A DNA stretch of 64,000 bases, from assembly GCF_004343195.1 (NCBI RefSeq), contig NZ_SMCR01000010.1, forward strand, positions 1-64,000. Reading direction: 5' to 3'. Both the position numbers and the translations under genes were made by a program. Position 1 is the stretch's first letter, and every line of letters starts with the position of its first letter. A model generated the notes under the pieces. The model had not been told where the DNA came from. It searched no databases and worked only from the letters and a program-made list of their open reading frames with translations. Source of the DNA: Biostraticola tofi. GTDB lineage: Bacteria; Pseudomonadota; Gammaproteobacteria; Enterobacterales; Enterobacteriaceae. Below are positions 15,246-25,278 of this stretch, piece by piece.

Positions 15246-16316
15246 TTACTTCTTGGCGTGCTGCGTTTCCAGGGTAGCGAACCAGGGAGCGATAAAATCA
15301 TCAGCCGTGCCCCAGCCGGGAATAATTTTTGCCAGCGACGCCATATTGACTTCGCCGGGCTGGCTGGCAAGCAGCGCCTGTGGAATTGCCGCGGCCTTAA
15401 ATTCATAGGTCGCCGGCGTCGCTTCACCGGCGATTTTATTGGCGACCAGGCGCAGGTTGATTTTGCCGATTAATTTAGGGTCTACCGCGACACTGACTTT
15501 CCACGGACTGCCGGCTTCACGCATCAACTGCAGGTCCTGGTTGGAGATATCAATACTGTAAAGCTTTATCTCAGTACGGCCATTCTCTTTCAGCGCTTTA
15601 TAGGCTCCCTGACTGAAGGCATCCCAAGTTCCCCAGATAGCATCGATTTTGCCTTTCGGGTATTTGGCCAGCACCGCGCCCACCTTATTGGCGGTATCGC
15701 CCTGCACATCAGAAGATACCGCACCGATCGACTCCAGCTCGTGGATACCGGGATGGGTTTTAAGCAATTCTTTATAAGCGGTCTGACGACGTTCCATGGG
15801 TGGGAAGCCAGCGACCCACAGTTTGATGATGTTGGCTTTGCCGTCGAAATCCTTGATGAGCTGCGCCAAAGATTCATTAGTCAGAGATGCGTCATCCTGC
15901 TGAGTCACGGTGACGCCGGGCAGGCTGCCGTTGACGGCGGTGTCGAATACCGACACCGCGATGCCGCTGTCGGTGATGCGCTTAACCAGTTCAGTTGAAT
16001 ACGGGTCGCGCCCCTGAGAAAGAATGATGCCGTCGTACTTCTGGCTGATGGCCTGATTGACGAAGTCCTGGAACCGCGCGTCATCGCCATTGCTCAGGAA
16101 AGTACTGACTTTGAAGCCCAGTTTTTTGCCTTCTTCAACAACTCCGGAGACAAATTGAGTCGTGTTATCGTCCGAACCCAGATTACGGATAACCGCGATA
16201 CGCACCGGGCCATGGTGTCCGGCAAGCGCCGCCGGTACCGGTGCGGGGGCAGCAGCGGCGGCTTGCAGGCTGGCAAGAAGGCTCAGGGCCAGTAAAGGGG
16301 AAAAAATCTTTTTCAT
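15246..16316 (-). CDS. Periplasmic sugar-binding protein of an ABC transporter
   Basis: A 356-residue exported protein. The first 23 residues are a signal peptide (MKKIFSPLLALSLLASLQAA). The mature part follows the periplasmic-binding-protein type 1 pattern: IAVIRNLGSDDNTTQFVSGV, then KYDGIILSQGRDP, then ISVFDTAVN-like hinge sequence and AIWGTWDAFSQGAYKALKEN. This family binds ribose, xylose, galactose or related sugars and delivers them to an RbsC-type permease. Together with the permease and ATPase genes upstream it makes a complete importer. A 161-base gap separates it from the permease gene, room for a processing or internal promoter site that would raise its level. Confidence 0.85.
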   Translation of the reverse strand: MKKIFSPLLALSLLASLQAAAAAPAPVPAALAGHHGPVRIAVIRNLGSDDNTTQFVSGVVEEGKKLGFKVSTFLSNGDDARFQDFVNQAISQKYDGIILSQGRDPYSTELVKRITDSGIAVSVFDTAVNGSLPGVTVTQQDDASLTNESLAQLIKDFDGKANIIKLWVAGFPPMERRQTAYKELLKTHPGIHELESIGAVSSDVQGDTANKVGAVLAKYPKGKIDAIWGTWDAFSQGAYKALKENGRTEIKLYSIDISNQDLQLMREAGSPWKVSVAVDPKLIGKINLRLVANKIAGEATPATYEFKAAAIPQALLASQPGEVNMASLAKIIPGWGTADDFIAPWFATLETQHAKK

Positions 16317-16477
16317 GTACTGCTCCGTCTGGTGGCGAATGCGCTCTCAAAAAGAACACTGAATTAGATGCCTTTATGTCTGGACGTCTATTTAAGGCAA
16401 CGCAGCATAATAGCCAGACCAGGGTCATGATTGAAAGCGTTCCCTTATGACATTTATTAGCTGTTTCACCCTTTCCG

Positions 16478-17476
16478 TCAGCGCTTTTGGATATATGTCA
16501 TAGCCAAGGCCAGCGCCAGTACCAATCCTTTGATGATGTCCATGGCATAATAAGGCACTGACATCATCACCAGGCCGTTTTGCAACACGCCGAGCAGCAC
16601 CGCACCTACCAGCGTTCCCAACGCATTGGGTTTACCGGATCCGGCCAGGGAAAAACCGATGTAGGCCGCAGCGACCGCATCCATCAGATAGCCTCCGCCG
16701 GCGTTTACCTGAGACGAACCGATGCGTGATGCCAGCAGGATACCGCCCAGCGCCGCCAGTAGCGAAGAGATCACATAGGCCAGCACCCGGTAGCGGGCGG
16801 TCGCAATGCCGGCAAGCCTGGCGGCTTCAGGATTACCGCCGATGGCGTACATTCTGCGGCCGTGCTTGGTCAGTGACAAATAAAGCTGAATAACCAGGGT
16901 GACCACCAGCATGATGAAAACGATAACCGGCACCTGCCCCAGCGCGGAGAATAATGCCGGAATGACGCCTTCGGCCATATCACCGCTCGGCAGCACCATG
17001 TTCTGGGTAATCGAGCCGCCAAAACTGTAGGTCATCGCCACACCCTGGATGACGAACAGGCTGGCGAGCGTTGCCAGCATGTCGGGTATCTTGAGCACCA
17101 CGATCAGAAAAGCATTAAACAGCCCGATCAGGGTACAGATAACCAGCGTCAGTACGATGGCCTGAATGGTATCCATCCCGTACCAGACCAAGAAGGAAAT
17201 CACCAGCGCATTCGCCAGCGAAGCGGTCGATCCCACCGACAGATCGAACCCGCCTACCGAAAGCGATATCGATACACCGATAGCAATTACCGTGACAATA
17301 GCAATCGAGCGAAGGATATTGATGATGTTATAAGGATCGAGAAAATTTTCGTTGGCCACGCCAAACAGCGCTATCAGCGCGACTACCGTGAGCAGCATGC
17401 CCCAGCGGTACAAAAATTCGAACAGATGATGATACAGGGGCAGTGCCCCGCCACGGCTGGGTGATGCATTACTCAC
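16478..17476 (-). CDS. Sugar ABC transporter permease (RbsC/XylH-like)
   Basis: A 332-residue inner-membrane permease with about ten hydrophobic segments. Family marks are NILRSIAIVTVIAIGVSISL near the first third, GGFDLSVGSTASLANALV, and the EAA-like loop YAIGGNPEAARLAGI that contacts the ATPase. GTG 17476 is chosen because it forms a GTGA overlap with the ATPase stop; the open frame extends to 17584 inside the ATPase gene but that part is not protein-like. It probably forms a homodimer in a CUT2-type sugar importer. Confidence 0.87.
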   Translation of the reverse strand: MSNASPSRGGALPLYHHLFEFLYRWGMLLTVVALIALFGVANENFLDPYNIINILRSIAIVTVIAIGVSISLSVGGFDLSVGSTASLANALVISFLVWYGMDTIQAIVLTLVICTLIGLFNAFLIVVLKIPDMLATLASLFVIQGVAMTYSFGGSITQNMVLPSGDMAEGVIPALFSALGQVPVIVFIMLVVTLVIQLYLSLTKHGRRMYAIGGNPEAARLAGIATARYRVLAYVISSLLAALGGILLASRIGSSQVNAGGGYLMDAVAAAYIGFSLAGSGKPNALGTLVGAVLLGVLQNGLVMMSVPYYAMDIIKGLVLALALAMTYIQKR

Positions 17477-18981
17477 GGACGTACGCCTCCGGTTGAATAT
17501 AATAATAAGGTTTCTTCGTCTGCCTGGGGTCCGCTGATATCGGCGACGATCCGGCCATCCCACAACACCAGGATCCTGTCGCACAGCCCGACCAGCTCGG
17601 ACAGTTCACCCGAGGCGTAAATAATCCCCTTGCCTTCCCTGGCCAGTTGGTCAATCAGCACAAACAGATCCTGCTTGGCTTTGATATCCACACCTTTGGT
17701 CGGCTCATCGAAAATAAGGATATCCGCATCACCCCGAAGCCATTTGCCGATGGCGATTTTCTGTTGGTTGCCGCCGGATAATCGCTTCAGTTTTTGCTGC
17801 AGCCCCGATGTTCTGACGCCCAACCTTCCAACGATGTCGCGCGCCCAACGCCATTCCTGCCGGCGACTGAAAAAACCGGCGGTAGAAAAGCTGTTGTCCG
17901 CGCTGACGCTCAGGTTCATCGGAATCGCTTCTTCGACGAAAATGCCCTCTTTGCGGCGCTCCTCAGGCACCAGCGCCAATCCGCGGCAGACCGAGTCATG
18001 GGGCGAAGTCGGTCGCCAAGGTCTGCCCTTTAGCGTGCCCCGGCTGATTTGGGAGGCCGTAGCGCCGAACAGCGCCTTGCAAAGCTCGGTTTTGCCCGCT
18101 CCCGCCAGTCCGGCAATGCCCAGGATTTCCCCTTTTTTCAGGCTAAGGGCAATATCATGAAGTCGGCTGTCGTCATGCAGCCCTTCCAGCTCCAGCAACA
18201 GCTCATCACTGTGAGGCGGACGGGCAGGAGGAAATATATCGTCCAGACGGTGGCCGAGCATTTTTTCAATGATGTGATCGCTGCGCAGGCCATTCATTCG
18301 GCCATCGCTGACCCGGCAGCCATCACGCAGCACCGTCAGATGGTCACAGATAGCGGCAATTTCATGGATACGATGAGAAATAAATACCACGCCGATACCT
18401 TGCTCCTTGAGACGGCGCACCACAGCAAACAGCTGCTCACTTTCAGCGTTATCCAGCGGAGCGGTCGGTTCATCGAGGATCAGAAAACGACAGTTGTGCG
18501 ACAAGGCGCGTGCCAACAGTATGTGCTGCTTCTCAGCCAGGGTGCAGCCGGCGATAGATTGGCGAACGTTAATGCTGACCTTTAACTGGGCCAGCAGGGC
18601 TTCAGCGCGCTGATACAGTTTGGGCCAGTTGCACCACTGTCCCTGTTCCGCCAACGAATCCAGCATAATGTTTTCACCCACCGAAAGCGTCGGTACCAGG
18701 GCCACATCCACTTCCTGCTGAACCAGGTGAATCCCCAATTGCTTGGCCTGGCGGGGGGAATGAATGCTGACCGGTCGAGAGTCAATCAGGATGTCGCCTT
18801 GATAATGACGGTGGGAGCCCGACAACACCGCCATAAGCGTGGATTTTCCGGCGCCATTGGCGCCAATCAGAGCGTGAATTGAACCGCCCTGCAAACTGAA
18901 ATCAACGTCAGAAAGCGCCTGAAAGCCTGCAAAAGACAATGAAATATTTCGCATTTCCAGGCGGGAGGAAGAGGTTGTCAT
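17473..18981 (-). CDS. Sugar ABC transporter ATPase with two nucleotide domains (RbsA/MglA-like)
   Basis: A 502-residue CUT2-type ATPase carrying two ABC domains. Domain one has Walker A GANGAGKST and Walker B LILDEPTAPLD, but its signature segment reads CTLAEKQHILLARAL. Domain two has a degenerate Walker A, GLAGAGKTELC, the intact signature LSGGNQQKIAIGKWL and Walker B ILIFDEPTKGVDI. This asymmetry is normal for RbsA, XylG and MglA. It is the first gene of the operon ATPase-permease-binding protein-LVIVD protein. GAGG-like sequence precedes the ATG. The sugar is not readable from the sequence. Confidence 0.88.
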   Translation of the reverse strand: MTTSSSRLEMRNISLSFAGFQALSDVDFSLQGGSIHALIGANGAGKSTLMAVLSGSHRHYQGDILIDSRPVSIHSPRQAKQLGIHLVQQEVDVALVPTLSVGENIMLDSLAEQGQWCNWPKLYQRAEALLAQLKVSINVRQSIAGCTLAEKQHILLARALSHNCRFLILDEPTAPLDNAESEQLFAVVRRLKEQGIGVVFISHRIHEIAAICDHLTVLRDGCRVSDGRMNGLRSDHIIEKMLGHRLDDIFPPARPPHSDELLLELEGLHDDSRLHDIALSLKKGEILGIAGLAGAGKTELCKALFGATASQISRGTLKGRPWRPTSPHDSVCRGLALVPEERRKEGIFVEEAIPMNLSVSADNSFSTAGFFSRRQEWRWARDIVGRLGVRTSGLQQKLKRLSGGNQQKIAIGKWLRGDADILIFDEPTKGVDIKAKQDLFVLIDQLAREGKGIIYASGELSELVGLCDRILVLWDGRIVADISGPQADEETLLLYSTGGVRP

Positions 18982-19480
18982 AGGCCGGGGTGACTCTCAG
19001 AGGTACATGATGGCACGTTGCCATCATAAACGTTAATTACCTGATTTTTCATGAAACGCCCGGGTTTAGCAATAGCCTAAAAAGCATAAGCTACATAAAA
19101 ATGTTCTTGACCCTGCCAGAGGTTATACCGTGCTCAGTAATCGATGCCGGAGCACGTAGAAATGGGCGATGCAAATGGTTATAGGGATAAATTACTATTA
19201 TTTAAAATTTCATCTATTTAGGTACATCAATAGGTTCAACTGAGTCTTTGAATTAAAATTCGTGATCCGTATTCAAACTTTTCAATAACAAGAGCCAGCA
19301 ATATTTTTAACACTGTGCAATTGCCTATTTTTCAACAACCTGTTTTATATACATATAATCTCAAACAAGTCAATAAACACCATTCTTCCCTCTTATCTTA
19401 CAGGCGTTTGCACAGTTTCTTGCCCGGCTGGTCAACGCAATACTGAGCGCCTCTCCCCCTGTATAACGAGGCCGATAATC
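18982..19480. other. Divergent promoter region between ABC operon and MFS gene
   Basis: Nearly 500 bases with no gene. The part from 19190 to 19400 is strongly A/T-rich. It must hold promoters for the leftward ABC operon and the rightward MFS gene. I see no clear operator palindrome or hairpin. Confidence 0.5.
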
Positions 19481-20818
19481 ATGAGCAGTCCCGGCGAAAC
19501 AATGCTGTCTGACCAGGATCTGATAATCAGACGTGCCTGTAAGAAATTCTTTACAAGAATTATTCCAATGCTGATCGTTATGCTGATAGTCAATCAGATC
19601 GATCGATCCAATATTGGCTTTATCAAAGCTGAGTTGGCAACCGATGCGGGAATAAGCGCAGCAGCCTTTGGCCTCGGCGCAGGCCTGTTTTTTATAGGAT
19701 ACGCGTTATTTGAAGTGCCCAGTAATATGATGCTGGGCAAATACGGCGCCCGCATTTGGCTGACTCGGATTATGATTACCTGGGGACTGGTCGTGTTCTT
19801 TACCGGGTTTATTACCTCGCCAGTGCAATTTTATATTATGCGCTTTCTGCTCGGCGTGGCGGAGGCCGGGTTCTTCCCTGGCGTGCTTTACTATTTCAGG
19901 CAGTGGGTACCCAATGCCTGGCGTGGCAGGGCAACGGCGATGATCCTCAGCGCATCGGCAGCAGCATTCCTGTTTTCCGGTCCGATTACCGGAGCCATAC
20001 TCGGCTTGCACGATTTTATGGGACTGCCGGGCTGGAAATGGGTACTGTTTCTTGAAGGCGGCGCCTCTGTTGTCATCGGTATTATTGCTTCACTGGTGCT
20101 GGTATCGTCACCAGCTCAGGCCAAATGGTTGACTCGGCAAGAATCGGACACGCTATTGGCGGTGCTGGCTGAAGAAGACCTGCAGCGCAACCGTCTAACT
20201 GCCAGCACGTCCAGATTGAGCCTGTTATTCAACCGGCAGATGCTATTTTATTGCGCCATTTTCTTTACTATGACCATGACCGGCTACACCCTGGTATTCT
20301 GGCTGCCGCAAATTATCCGACGTATCCAGGGTTTCAGCGAATTTGGTACCGGCCTGTTGACCGCTGTGCCGTGGCTTTGCGCGATTATCGCCATCAATCT
20401 GGTGGGCAAAGTCAGCGATAATTATCGCCATATGCTGGATAAGGTGCTCGCGGTCGCCATCCTGGTGGCGGCATCTGGCACCTTTCTGGCAACGCTGGGT
20501 AATCCCTGGTTCGGGTTTATCGCCATGTGCATCGCCTGCGTCGGTTCCAAAACCAGCGCTACCTTCTTCTGGCCGATGCCGCAGGGCTCTCTACCGGCCA
20601 GTATCGTTGCCCCTGGCGTGGCGTTAATCAATTCGGTCGGAAATTTGGGCGGGTTTTTCGCGCCAACGGTGTTCGGCTACCTGGAACAAAAAACCGGTAG
20701 CACCACAGGCGGGCTCTATGCGCTGACCGCGGTATCGGTACTGGCCGCCCTTTTCCTGCTGCTGCGTAAATCCGATTTTACTGTCAAGCCATCGCCACTG
20801 GAGAGCAAAAATATCTGA
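19481..20818 (+). CDS. MFS transporter, ACS family (tartrate/phthalate-like)
   Basis: A 445-residue inner-membrane permease with about twelve membrane segments and a central hydrophilic loop near residues 215-245. Family marks: NQIDRSNIGFIKAELATDAG after the first segment, YALFEVPSNMMLGKYGAR, and the FLLGVAEAGFFPGVLYYFRQW motif of anion:cation symporters of the TtuB, NagX and phthalate type. GAGG lies nine bases before the ATG; a second ATG lies seven codons in. The D-2-hydroxyacid dehydrogenase gene 230 bases downstream on the same strand suggests import and oxidation/reduction of a 2-hydroxy or 2-oxo acid. Confidence 0.83.
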   Translation: MSSPGETMLSDQDLIIRRACKKFFTRIIPMLIVMLIVNQIDRSNIGFIKAELATDAGISAAAFGLGAGLFFIGYALFEVPSNMMLGKYGARIWLTRIMITWGLVVFFTGFITSPVQFYIMRFLLGVAEAGFFPGVLYYFRQWVPNAWRGRATAMILSASAAAFLFSGPITGAILGLHDFMGLPGWKWVLFLEGGASVVIGIIASLVLVSSPAQAKWLTRQESDTLLAVLAEEDLQRNRLTASTSRLSLLFNRQMLFYCAIFFTMTMTGYTLVFWLPQIIRRIQGFSEFGTGLLTAVPWLCAIIAINLVGKVSDNYRHMLDKVLAVAILVAASGTFLATLGNPWFGFIAMCIACVGSKTSATFFWPMPQGSLPASIVAPGVALINSVGNLGGFFAPTVFGYLEQKTGSTTGGLYALTAVSVLAALFLLLRKSDFTVKPSPLESKNI

Positions 20819-21048
20819 TTCGTTGATCATTATCAGCATGTGAGACATTAGTGCAGCCGGCTACGGCGGCATGCTGCTGCTGGGCATTTCACGCTAAAAA
20901 GCCCGCCAGCATCCGCCGACGCCCTCGGGTGGTCAGTCGTTTGCCGGTTGCCGATTGGGCAGGTATGCTTATCACTGCAACGGCGCTGCGGCTGACCACC
21001 GGTAAAGCCAGCCGCCGCCGACCCTTCTGACAATTATCGGGACTTGCT

Positions 21049-22002
21049 ATGTCGTCAAAACCGATCGTTTTTATGTCATCGCCTTTATTTCCTGAAGCAC
21101 GGGAACTGCTGGCTGAGCATTTCACCCTGCACATCGGCGCAGGCAGCAACAGCGCCGAAAACCAGCGACAGCTTCAGCAACAGACCGATGCAGTAGCCGC
21201 GATCATTACCTTATCCGATCGCTATGACCAAAAGGCTATCGCAGCGCTACCCTCATCGCTCAGAGCGCTGGCGACCTATTCGGTCGGCACTGATCATATC
21301 GACCTGGCGGCAGCGCAAGCACGAAATCTGGTGGTCCTGAGCACCCCCGATGTTCTGACCGAGTCCTGCGCCGATACTGCCCTACTGCTGATGCTGGGCG
21401 CCGCTCGCCGCGCCTGGGAGGGCCTCAAGCTGGTCAAAGGCGGTCAATGGACCGGCTGGGCGCCAGATCAGCTGCTGGGCAAGGATGTATGGGGCCAGCG
21501 CCTGGGCATTTTCGGCATGGGTCGCATCGGCCAGGCCATTGCCCGCCGTGCAAGGGGCTTCGGCATGCAGTTGCATTATCATAACCGTAGGCAACTGCCC
21601 GCTGCTAAGGAACAGGGTGCCCATTATCACCACACCCTGGCTGAACTGGCAGCGCAGAGCGACTTTTTCTGTATTGCCTGTCCACCTTCAGCCGCCACTC
21701 GGGGAATTATCAGCAGCGACATTCTACAGATGCTGCCGCCAGGTGCGGTGGTAGTCAATATTGCCCGAGGGGACATGGTGGATGACCCGGCCCTGCTCGC
21801 AGCGCTAAAAAACGGCAAGGTCGCCGCGGCCGGATTGGACGTATTTGCCGGCGAGCCGGCTGTTCATCCTGACTGGAAAACATTGGATAACGTATTTACC
21901 CTGCCCCACCTGGGGAGCGCTACTCTTGCTACCCGGCTGAGTATGGCCGCACTGCTGCGCGATGGATTATTAACAGTGCTCGCTGAGACCAGGCCAAAAT
22001 GA
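21049..22002 (+). CDS. D-2-hydroxyacid dehydrogenase (glyoxylate/hydroxypyruvate reductase-like)
   Basis: A 317-residue NAD(P)-dependent enzyme reducing 2-keto acids such as glyoxylate or hydroxypyruvate. It has the substrate motif SVGTDHIDLAAA, the Rossmann loop LGIFGMGRIGQAIARRARGF at about residues 148-167, the catalytic arginine in VVNIARGDMVDD, the glutamate in LDVFAGEPAVHP and the catalytic histidine in LPHLGSATLATR. The basic pair after the Rossmann loop (HNRRQL) favours NADPH, as in GhrA/GhrB-like reductases. All catalytic residues are present. It follows the ACS-type MFS gene in the same direction and may act on the imported compound. Confidence 0.85.
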   Translation: MSSKPIVFMSSPLFPEARELLAEHFTLHIGAGSNSAENQRQLQQQTDAVAAIITLSDRYDQKAIAALPSSLRALATYSVGTDHIDLAAAQARNLVVLSTPDVLTESCADTALLLMLGAARRAWEGLKLVKGGQWTGWAPDQLLGKDVWGQRLGIFGMGRIGQAIARRARGFGMQLHYHNRRQLPAAKEQGAHYHHTLAELAAQSDFFCIACPPSAATRGIISSDILQMLPPGAVVVNIARGDMVDDPALLAALKNGKVAAAGLDVFAGEPAVHPDWKTLDNVFTLPHLGSATLATRLSMAALLRDGLLTVLAETRPK

Positions 22003-22047
22003 TAAGCCAGGGTTTCTATCCGACGTTGAACTCACTACGGTCTAAAG

Positions 22048-22365
22048 GTGGATTTTGATGCCGGTCTGCTGATGGCCCGGCAGCCAAAATCATTCATTAT
22101 CGGCGTACGGTTTATGTATGGCTTTCGTTTGACAGGGCCGGTGCGAATTGGCGCCAGCCGGCTACCGCCGTCAATATTAATTGGTCTGAATATGCTCGGA
22201 ACGCTGCTGTTCGTGCTGTTGGGCTATTTTGTCGGCGGCCTGGTTGAACCACTGCTCCATAGCCTGGACCAACATATCAAATATCTGTTTCCCGCTCTTG
22301 CTACAGTGGCCATCATCTGGCTAATACGGCGTCTGCTATTGCATTTTAGTCAGCCTAAGCACTGA
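22048..22365 (+). pseudogene. DedA-family membrane protein, C-terminal remnant
   Basis: The frame holds GVRFMYGFRLTGPVRIGASR and LPPSILIGLNMLGTLLFVLL, the central signature of DedA/VTT-domain proteins (RFxPGxRxxxPxxxG-like in the family), followed by two hydrophobic segments and a normal C-terminus. The usual 180-220 residue protein would have about 80-100 more N-terminal residues with a re-entrant loop; none is seen in frame, and the upstream bases are the tail of another intergenic region. No ribosome site precedes the GTG at 22048. DedA members are lipid scramblase-like proteins. Confidence 0.6.
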
Positions 22366-22619
22366 TACCTATCTGCAACGCCAAGGGGCGGCGCGCCTAT
22401 GCCGGGCAAGGCATAAACTTGGTTACTTTTTTGCTTAAGATTAGCGGCAATAAGATAGAACGTAATGATATTGGGAGCACATGTTATAGGGGTGCTAGCT
22501 TTTATGTCACTTCAATCTTATTTGCTCTAAGGAATCGGCTATGTCTGAACGCGGATGTTGTCGCGCACCCCATTTTGTTCTTCTTCGACATTTAATTGAA
22601 ATGGTTAATGGAGCACATC

Positions 22620-23663
22620 ATGAGCGACACGGGCAAAACATCATTACCCTTGCTTGATCTTTCTCGCCTCGAAGGCGGCCCGGCACAGCGCCAGGCTTTC
22701 CTGACTGAACTGCGCCTGGCGGCGCGCGATATCGGTTTTTTTTACCTGACCGGCCACGGTATTGACCCACAGTTACTCGATCATGTGAGCCATCTCTCGC
22801 ATGCTTTCTTTGCCCTGCCTGATGAACAAAAACAGGCGGTGGCAATGGTCAAATCTCCCCATTTTCGCGGTTACAACCGGGCCGCATCAGAATTAACCCG
22901 CGGCCAGCCTGACTGGCGAGAGCAGTTTGATCTCGGCGCTGAGCGCCAGCCATTGCCTCAAACCGCTGGATCCCCCGGCTGGAGTCGTCTGCAAGGACCC
23001 AATCAATGGCCTGAAGCCTTGCCTGAACTCAAGCCCGCGCTGCTTCTGTGGCAGCAGGAAATGACCAACATGTCGCTGCGCCTGCTGCGGGCCTTTGCCG
23101 AATCATTGTCACTGCCGGTGCACGCATTCGATACCCTGTATGGCGACAGACCAAACGAACATATCAAGCTTATACGCTATCCAGGACAGGATGCGACGAT
23201 GGGCACTCAGGGTGTCGGCGCTCATAAGGACTCAGGCTTTCTCAGTTTCCTGCTGCAGGATCGCCAAAAAGGACTGCAGGTGGAAGCCGAACCTGGCAAA
23301 TGGATTGATGCCGTTCCAATCCCGGGCACATTTGTGGTGAATATCGGTGAGCTGCTGGAGCTGGCGACCAATGGTTACCTGCGCGCCACGGTACATCGAG
23401 TTGAAACGCCGCCGGCCGGCCGTGAACGATTATCTATCGCTTTCTTCCTTGGGGCCCGGCTGGATGCCGTGGTGCCGGTATATGATTTGCCACCCGCACT
23501 GGCGGCACAGGCCCGTGGGCCGGCAAGTGATCCGCGAAACCCGCTGCTGCGCGATGTCGGATGGAATTATCTCAAAGGCCGCCTGCGTTCACATCCTGAT
23601 GTGGCGCAGCGCTATTACCCCGATATTCTGCAAAGGCAGACCGAGACCCTTACCGTCAATTAA
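22620..23663 (+). CDS. 2-oxoglutarate/Fe(II)-dependent dioxygenase (isopenicillin N synthase-like)
   Basis: A 347-residue non-haem iron enzyme of the IPNS superfamily. The N-terminal DIOX_N domain starts LPLLDLSRL and contains GFFYLTGHGIDPQLLD. The C-terminal jelly roll has the iron triad: GVGAHKDSGFLSFLLQD gives His and Asp, and ATVHRVETPPAGRERLSIAFF gives the distal His and the arginine that binds the cosubstrate. ATG 22620 has GGAG six bases upstream. The next gene is a MetQ-like binding protein 14 bases away, so the dioxygenase is the first gene of an importer operon and likely acts on the imported sulfur or amine compound. It is not a TauD-type enzyme. Confidence 0.85.
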   Translation: MSDTGKTSLPLLDLSRLEGGPAQRQAFLTELRLAARDIGFFYLTGHGIDPQLLDHVSHLSHAFFALPDEQKQAVAMVKSPHFRGYNRAASELTRGQPDWREQFDLGAERQPLPQTAGSPGWSRLQGPNQWPEALPELKPALLLWQQEMTNMSLRLLRAFAESLSLPVHAFDTLYGDRPNEHIKLIRYPGQDATMGTQGVGAHKDSGFLSFLLQDRQKGLQVEAEPGKWIDAVPIPGTFVVNIGELLELATNGYLRATVHRVETPPAGRERLSIAFFLGARLDAVVPVYDLPPALAAQARGPASDPRNPLLRDVGWNYLKGRLRSHPDVAQRYYPDILQRQTETLTVN

Positions 23664-23677
23664 AAGGAATTCAGACC

Positions 23678-24487
23678 ATGATAAAGAATGCCGTTTCCCG
23701 TTTGGCAGGGGTAGCGTTTGCCCTTTCAATGGCTTTTTCTGCCCAGGCCGCTGATACATTGCGCGTTGCCGCTGATCCGGTTCCCCATGCCGAGATCCTT
23801 AATTACATTAAAACCTTCGATCCTAGCCTGAAACTGGATGTAGTCGAACTGACCAGCGGCGTTAACGCCAATGAACTGCTGGCTCATGGCGATGTGGACG
23901 CAAACTATTTCCAGCATGTGCCTTATCTGCGTGACCAGGAAAAATCCCTCGGCCAAACTTTCGTCGTTGCCGCAACAGTGCACATCGAGCCTCTGGGTAT
24001 TTATTCCTCCAAGCATAAGTCTCTCGCTGACCTGCCGGAAAATGGCAAGGTGGCGGTACCCAATAACGTGACCAATTTGAGTCGTGCGCTGTATCTGTTG
24101 CAAAGCAAGGGACTGATTAAACTTAAAGACGGTTTTAAAGACCCGGCAACTCACCAGGCTACCCCGCAAGATATCGCCGAGAATCCACGCAAGCTGAAGA
24201 TTATCGAGATTGAAGCTCCCCAACTGCCTCGTTCGCTCGACGATGTGGATCTGGCGGTCATTAACGGCAATTATGCCTTGGAAGCCGACCTGAACCCGGC
24301 GAAAGATGCGCTTGGACTGGAGAGTGCCGACCATAACCCCTATGCCAATATCCTGGTGACATCCAAAAAACTGGCTGATGATCCGCGGATCAAAAAACTG
24401 GCCCAGGATCTGCAGTCACCTGAAGTGGCGGCCTTTATCAAGGAAAAATACCAGGGCGCAGTGATTCCGGTACAGGGCGGTAAATAA
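23678..24487 (+). CDS. MetQ/NlpA-family substrate-binding protein
   Basis: A 269-residue exported protein with a signal peptide ending [14 protein letters not shown]. The cleavage context AQA-A is of the signal peptidase I type, with no lipobox cysteine, unlike MetQ of E. coli. The mature region shows the family pattern [48 protein letters not shown] and [15 protein letters not shown]. Members bind D/L-methionine or related sulfur compounds. It lies between the dioxygenase and ATPase genes; its stop overlaps the start of the next gene. Substrate here may differ from methionine given the neighbours. Confidence 0.87.
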   Translation: MIKNAVSRLAGVAFALSMAFSAQAADTLRVAADPVPHAEILNYIKTFDPSLKLDVVELTSGVNANELLAHGDVDANYFQHVPYLRDQEKSLGQTFVVAATVHIEPLGIYSSKHKSLADLPENGKVAVPNNVTNLSRALYLLQSKGLIKLKDGFKDPATHQATPQDIAENPRKLKIIEIEAPQLPRSLDDVDLAVINGNYALEADLNPAKDALGLESADHNPYANILVTSKKLADDPRIKKLAQDLQSPEVAAFIKEKYQGAVIPVQGGK

Positions 24488-25278
24488 TGATCCAGATTGA
24501 CCGGCTTGGAAAAACCTATCCGGGCAATCCGCATCCGGCGCTGCACGAGATATCCCTTACCATCGAAGATGGCGCGGTCTACGGCATCCTGGGACGCAGC
24601 GGGGCTGGCAAGAGTTCGCTTATCCGCTGCCTTAATCTGCTGGAACGGCCGACCAGCGGCAGGATCATTATCGATGGGCGGGATATTACGGCGCTTAATG
24701 CCCAGGATCTGCGTCGCCAGCGCCAGCGCACCGGCATGATTTTTCAGCAATTCAATCTGCTGCACGCCCGAAACGTGGCGGAGAATGTAGCGGTACCGCT
24801 GGAAATCGCCGGTGTCGGACGAAGCGAGCGTGCAGGCCGGGTAGCGGAATTGTTGGATCTGGTGGGGCTCGGCGATAAATCTCGGGCCTTTCCTTCACAA
24901 CTGTCAGGCGGACAGAAGCAGCGGGTCGGCATTGCGCGCGCATTGGCTGCCCGGCCAGCATACCTGCTGTGCGACGAAGCCACCAGTGCGCTTGATCCGG
25001 AAACCACCGCTTCAGTGTTGGCGCTGCTGGATAATATTCATAGCCAGTTGGGCTTGACTATCGTGCTTATCACCCACGAGCTGGAGGTGGTAAAGGCGAT
25101 ATGCAGTCATGCCGCCCTGCTCGAAAACGGGCGCCTAATGGAAAGCGGTAAGCTGTCATCACTGCTGCTCGATCCAGCTTCACGTCTTGGGCAGGCGTTG
25201 TTGCCTGATCAGGAAGTGGAGCGGGCGTTTCTGCGCCGTCATGGTATTGAAGGGAGGCTTTTGTGCGAAGTAGCATGA
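24487..25278 (+). CDS. MetN-like ABC transporter ATPase without NIL domain
   Basis: A 263-residue ABC ATPase: Walker [17 protein letters not shown]-loop [15 protein letters not shown], signature [15 protein letters not shown], Walker [15 protein letters not shown], and the switch histidine in [10 protein letters not shown]. Blocks match MetN of the methionine importer. MetN proteins are usually about 343 residues with a C-terminal NIL (ACT-like) domain that binds methionine and shuts transport; here the protein ends after the ABC domain and a short tail ([14 protein letters not shown]), so that feedback is probably absent. It overlaps both neighbouring genes, showing tight coupling. Confidence 0.87.
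   Translation: MIQIDRLGKTYPGNPHPALHEISLTIEDGAVYGILGRSGAGKSSLIRCLNLLERPTSGRIIIDGRDITALNAQDLRRQRQRTGMIFQQFNLLHARNVAENVAVPLEIAGVGRSERAGRVAELLDLVGLGDKSRAFPSQLSGGQKQRVGIARALAARPAYLLCDEATSALDPETTASVLALLDNIHSQLGLTIVLITHELEVVKAICSHAALLENGRLMESGKLSSLLLDPASRLGQALLPDQEVERAFLRRHGIEGRLLCEVA

Noticed and set aside
23726-24334. 202-codon frame opposite the MetQ-like gene
   Set aside because: Shadow of the binding-protein gene; no start signal and no domain.
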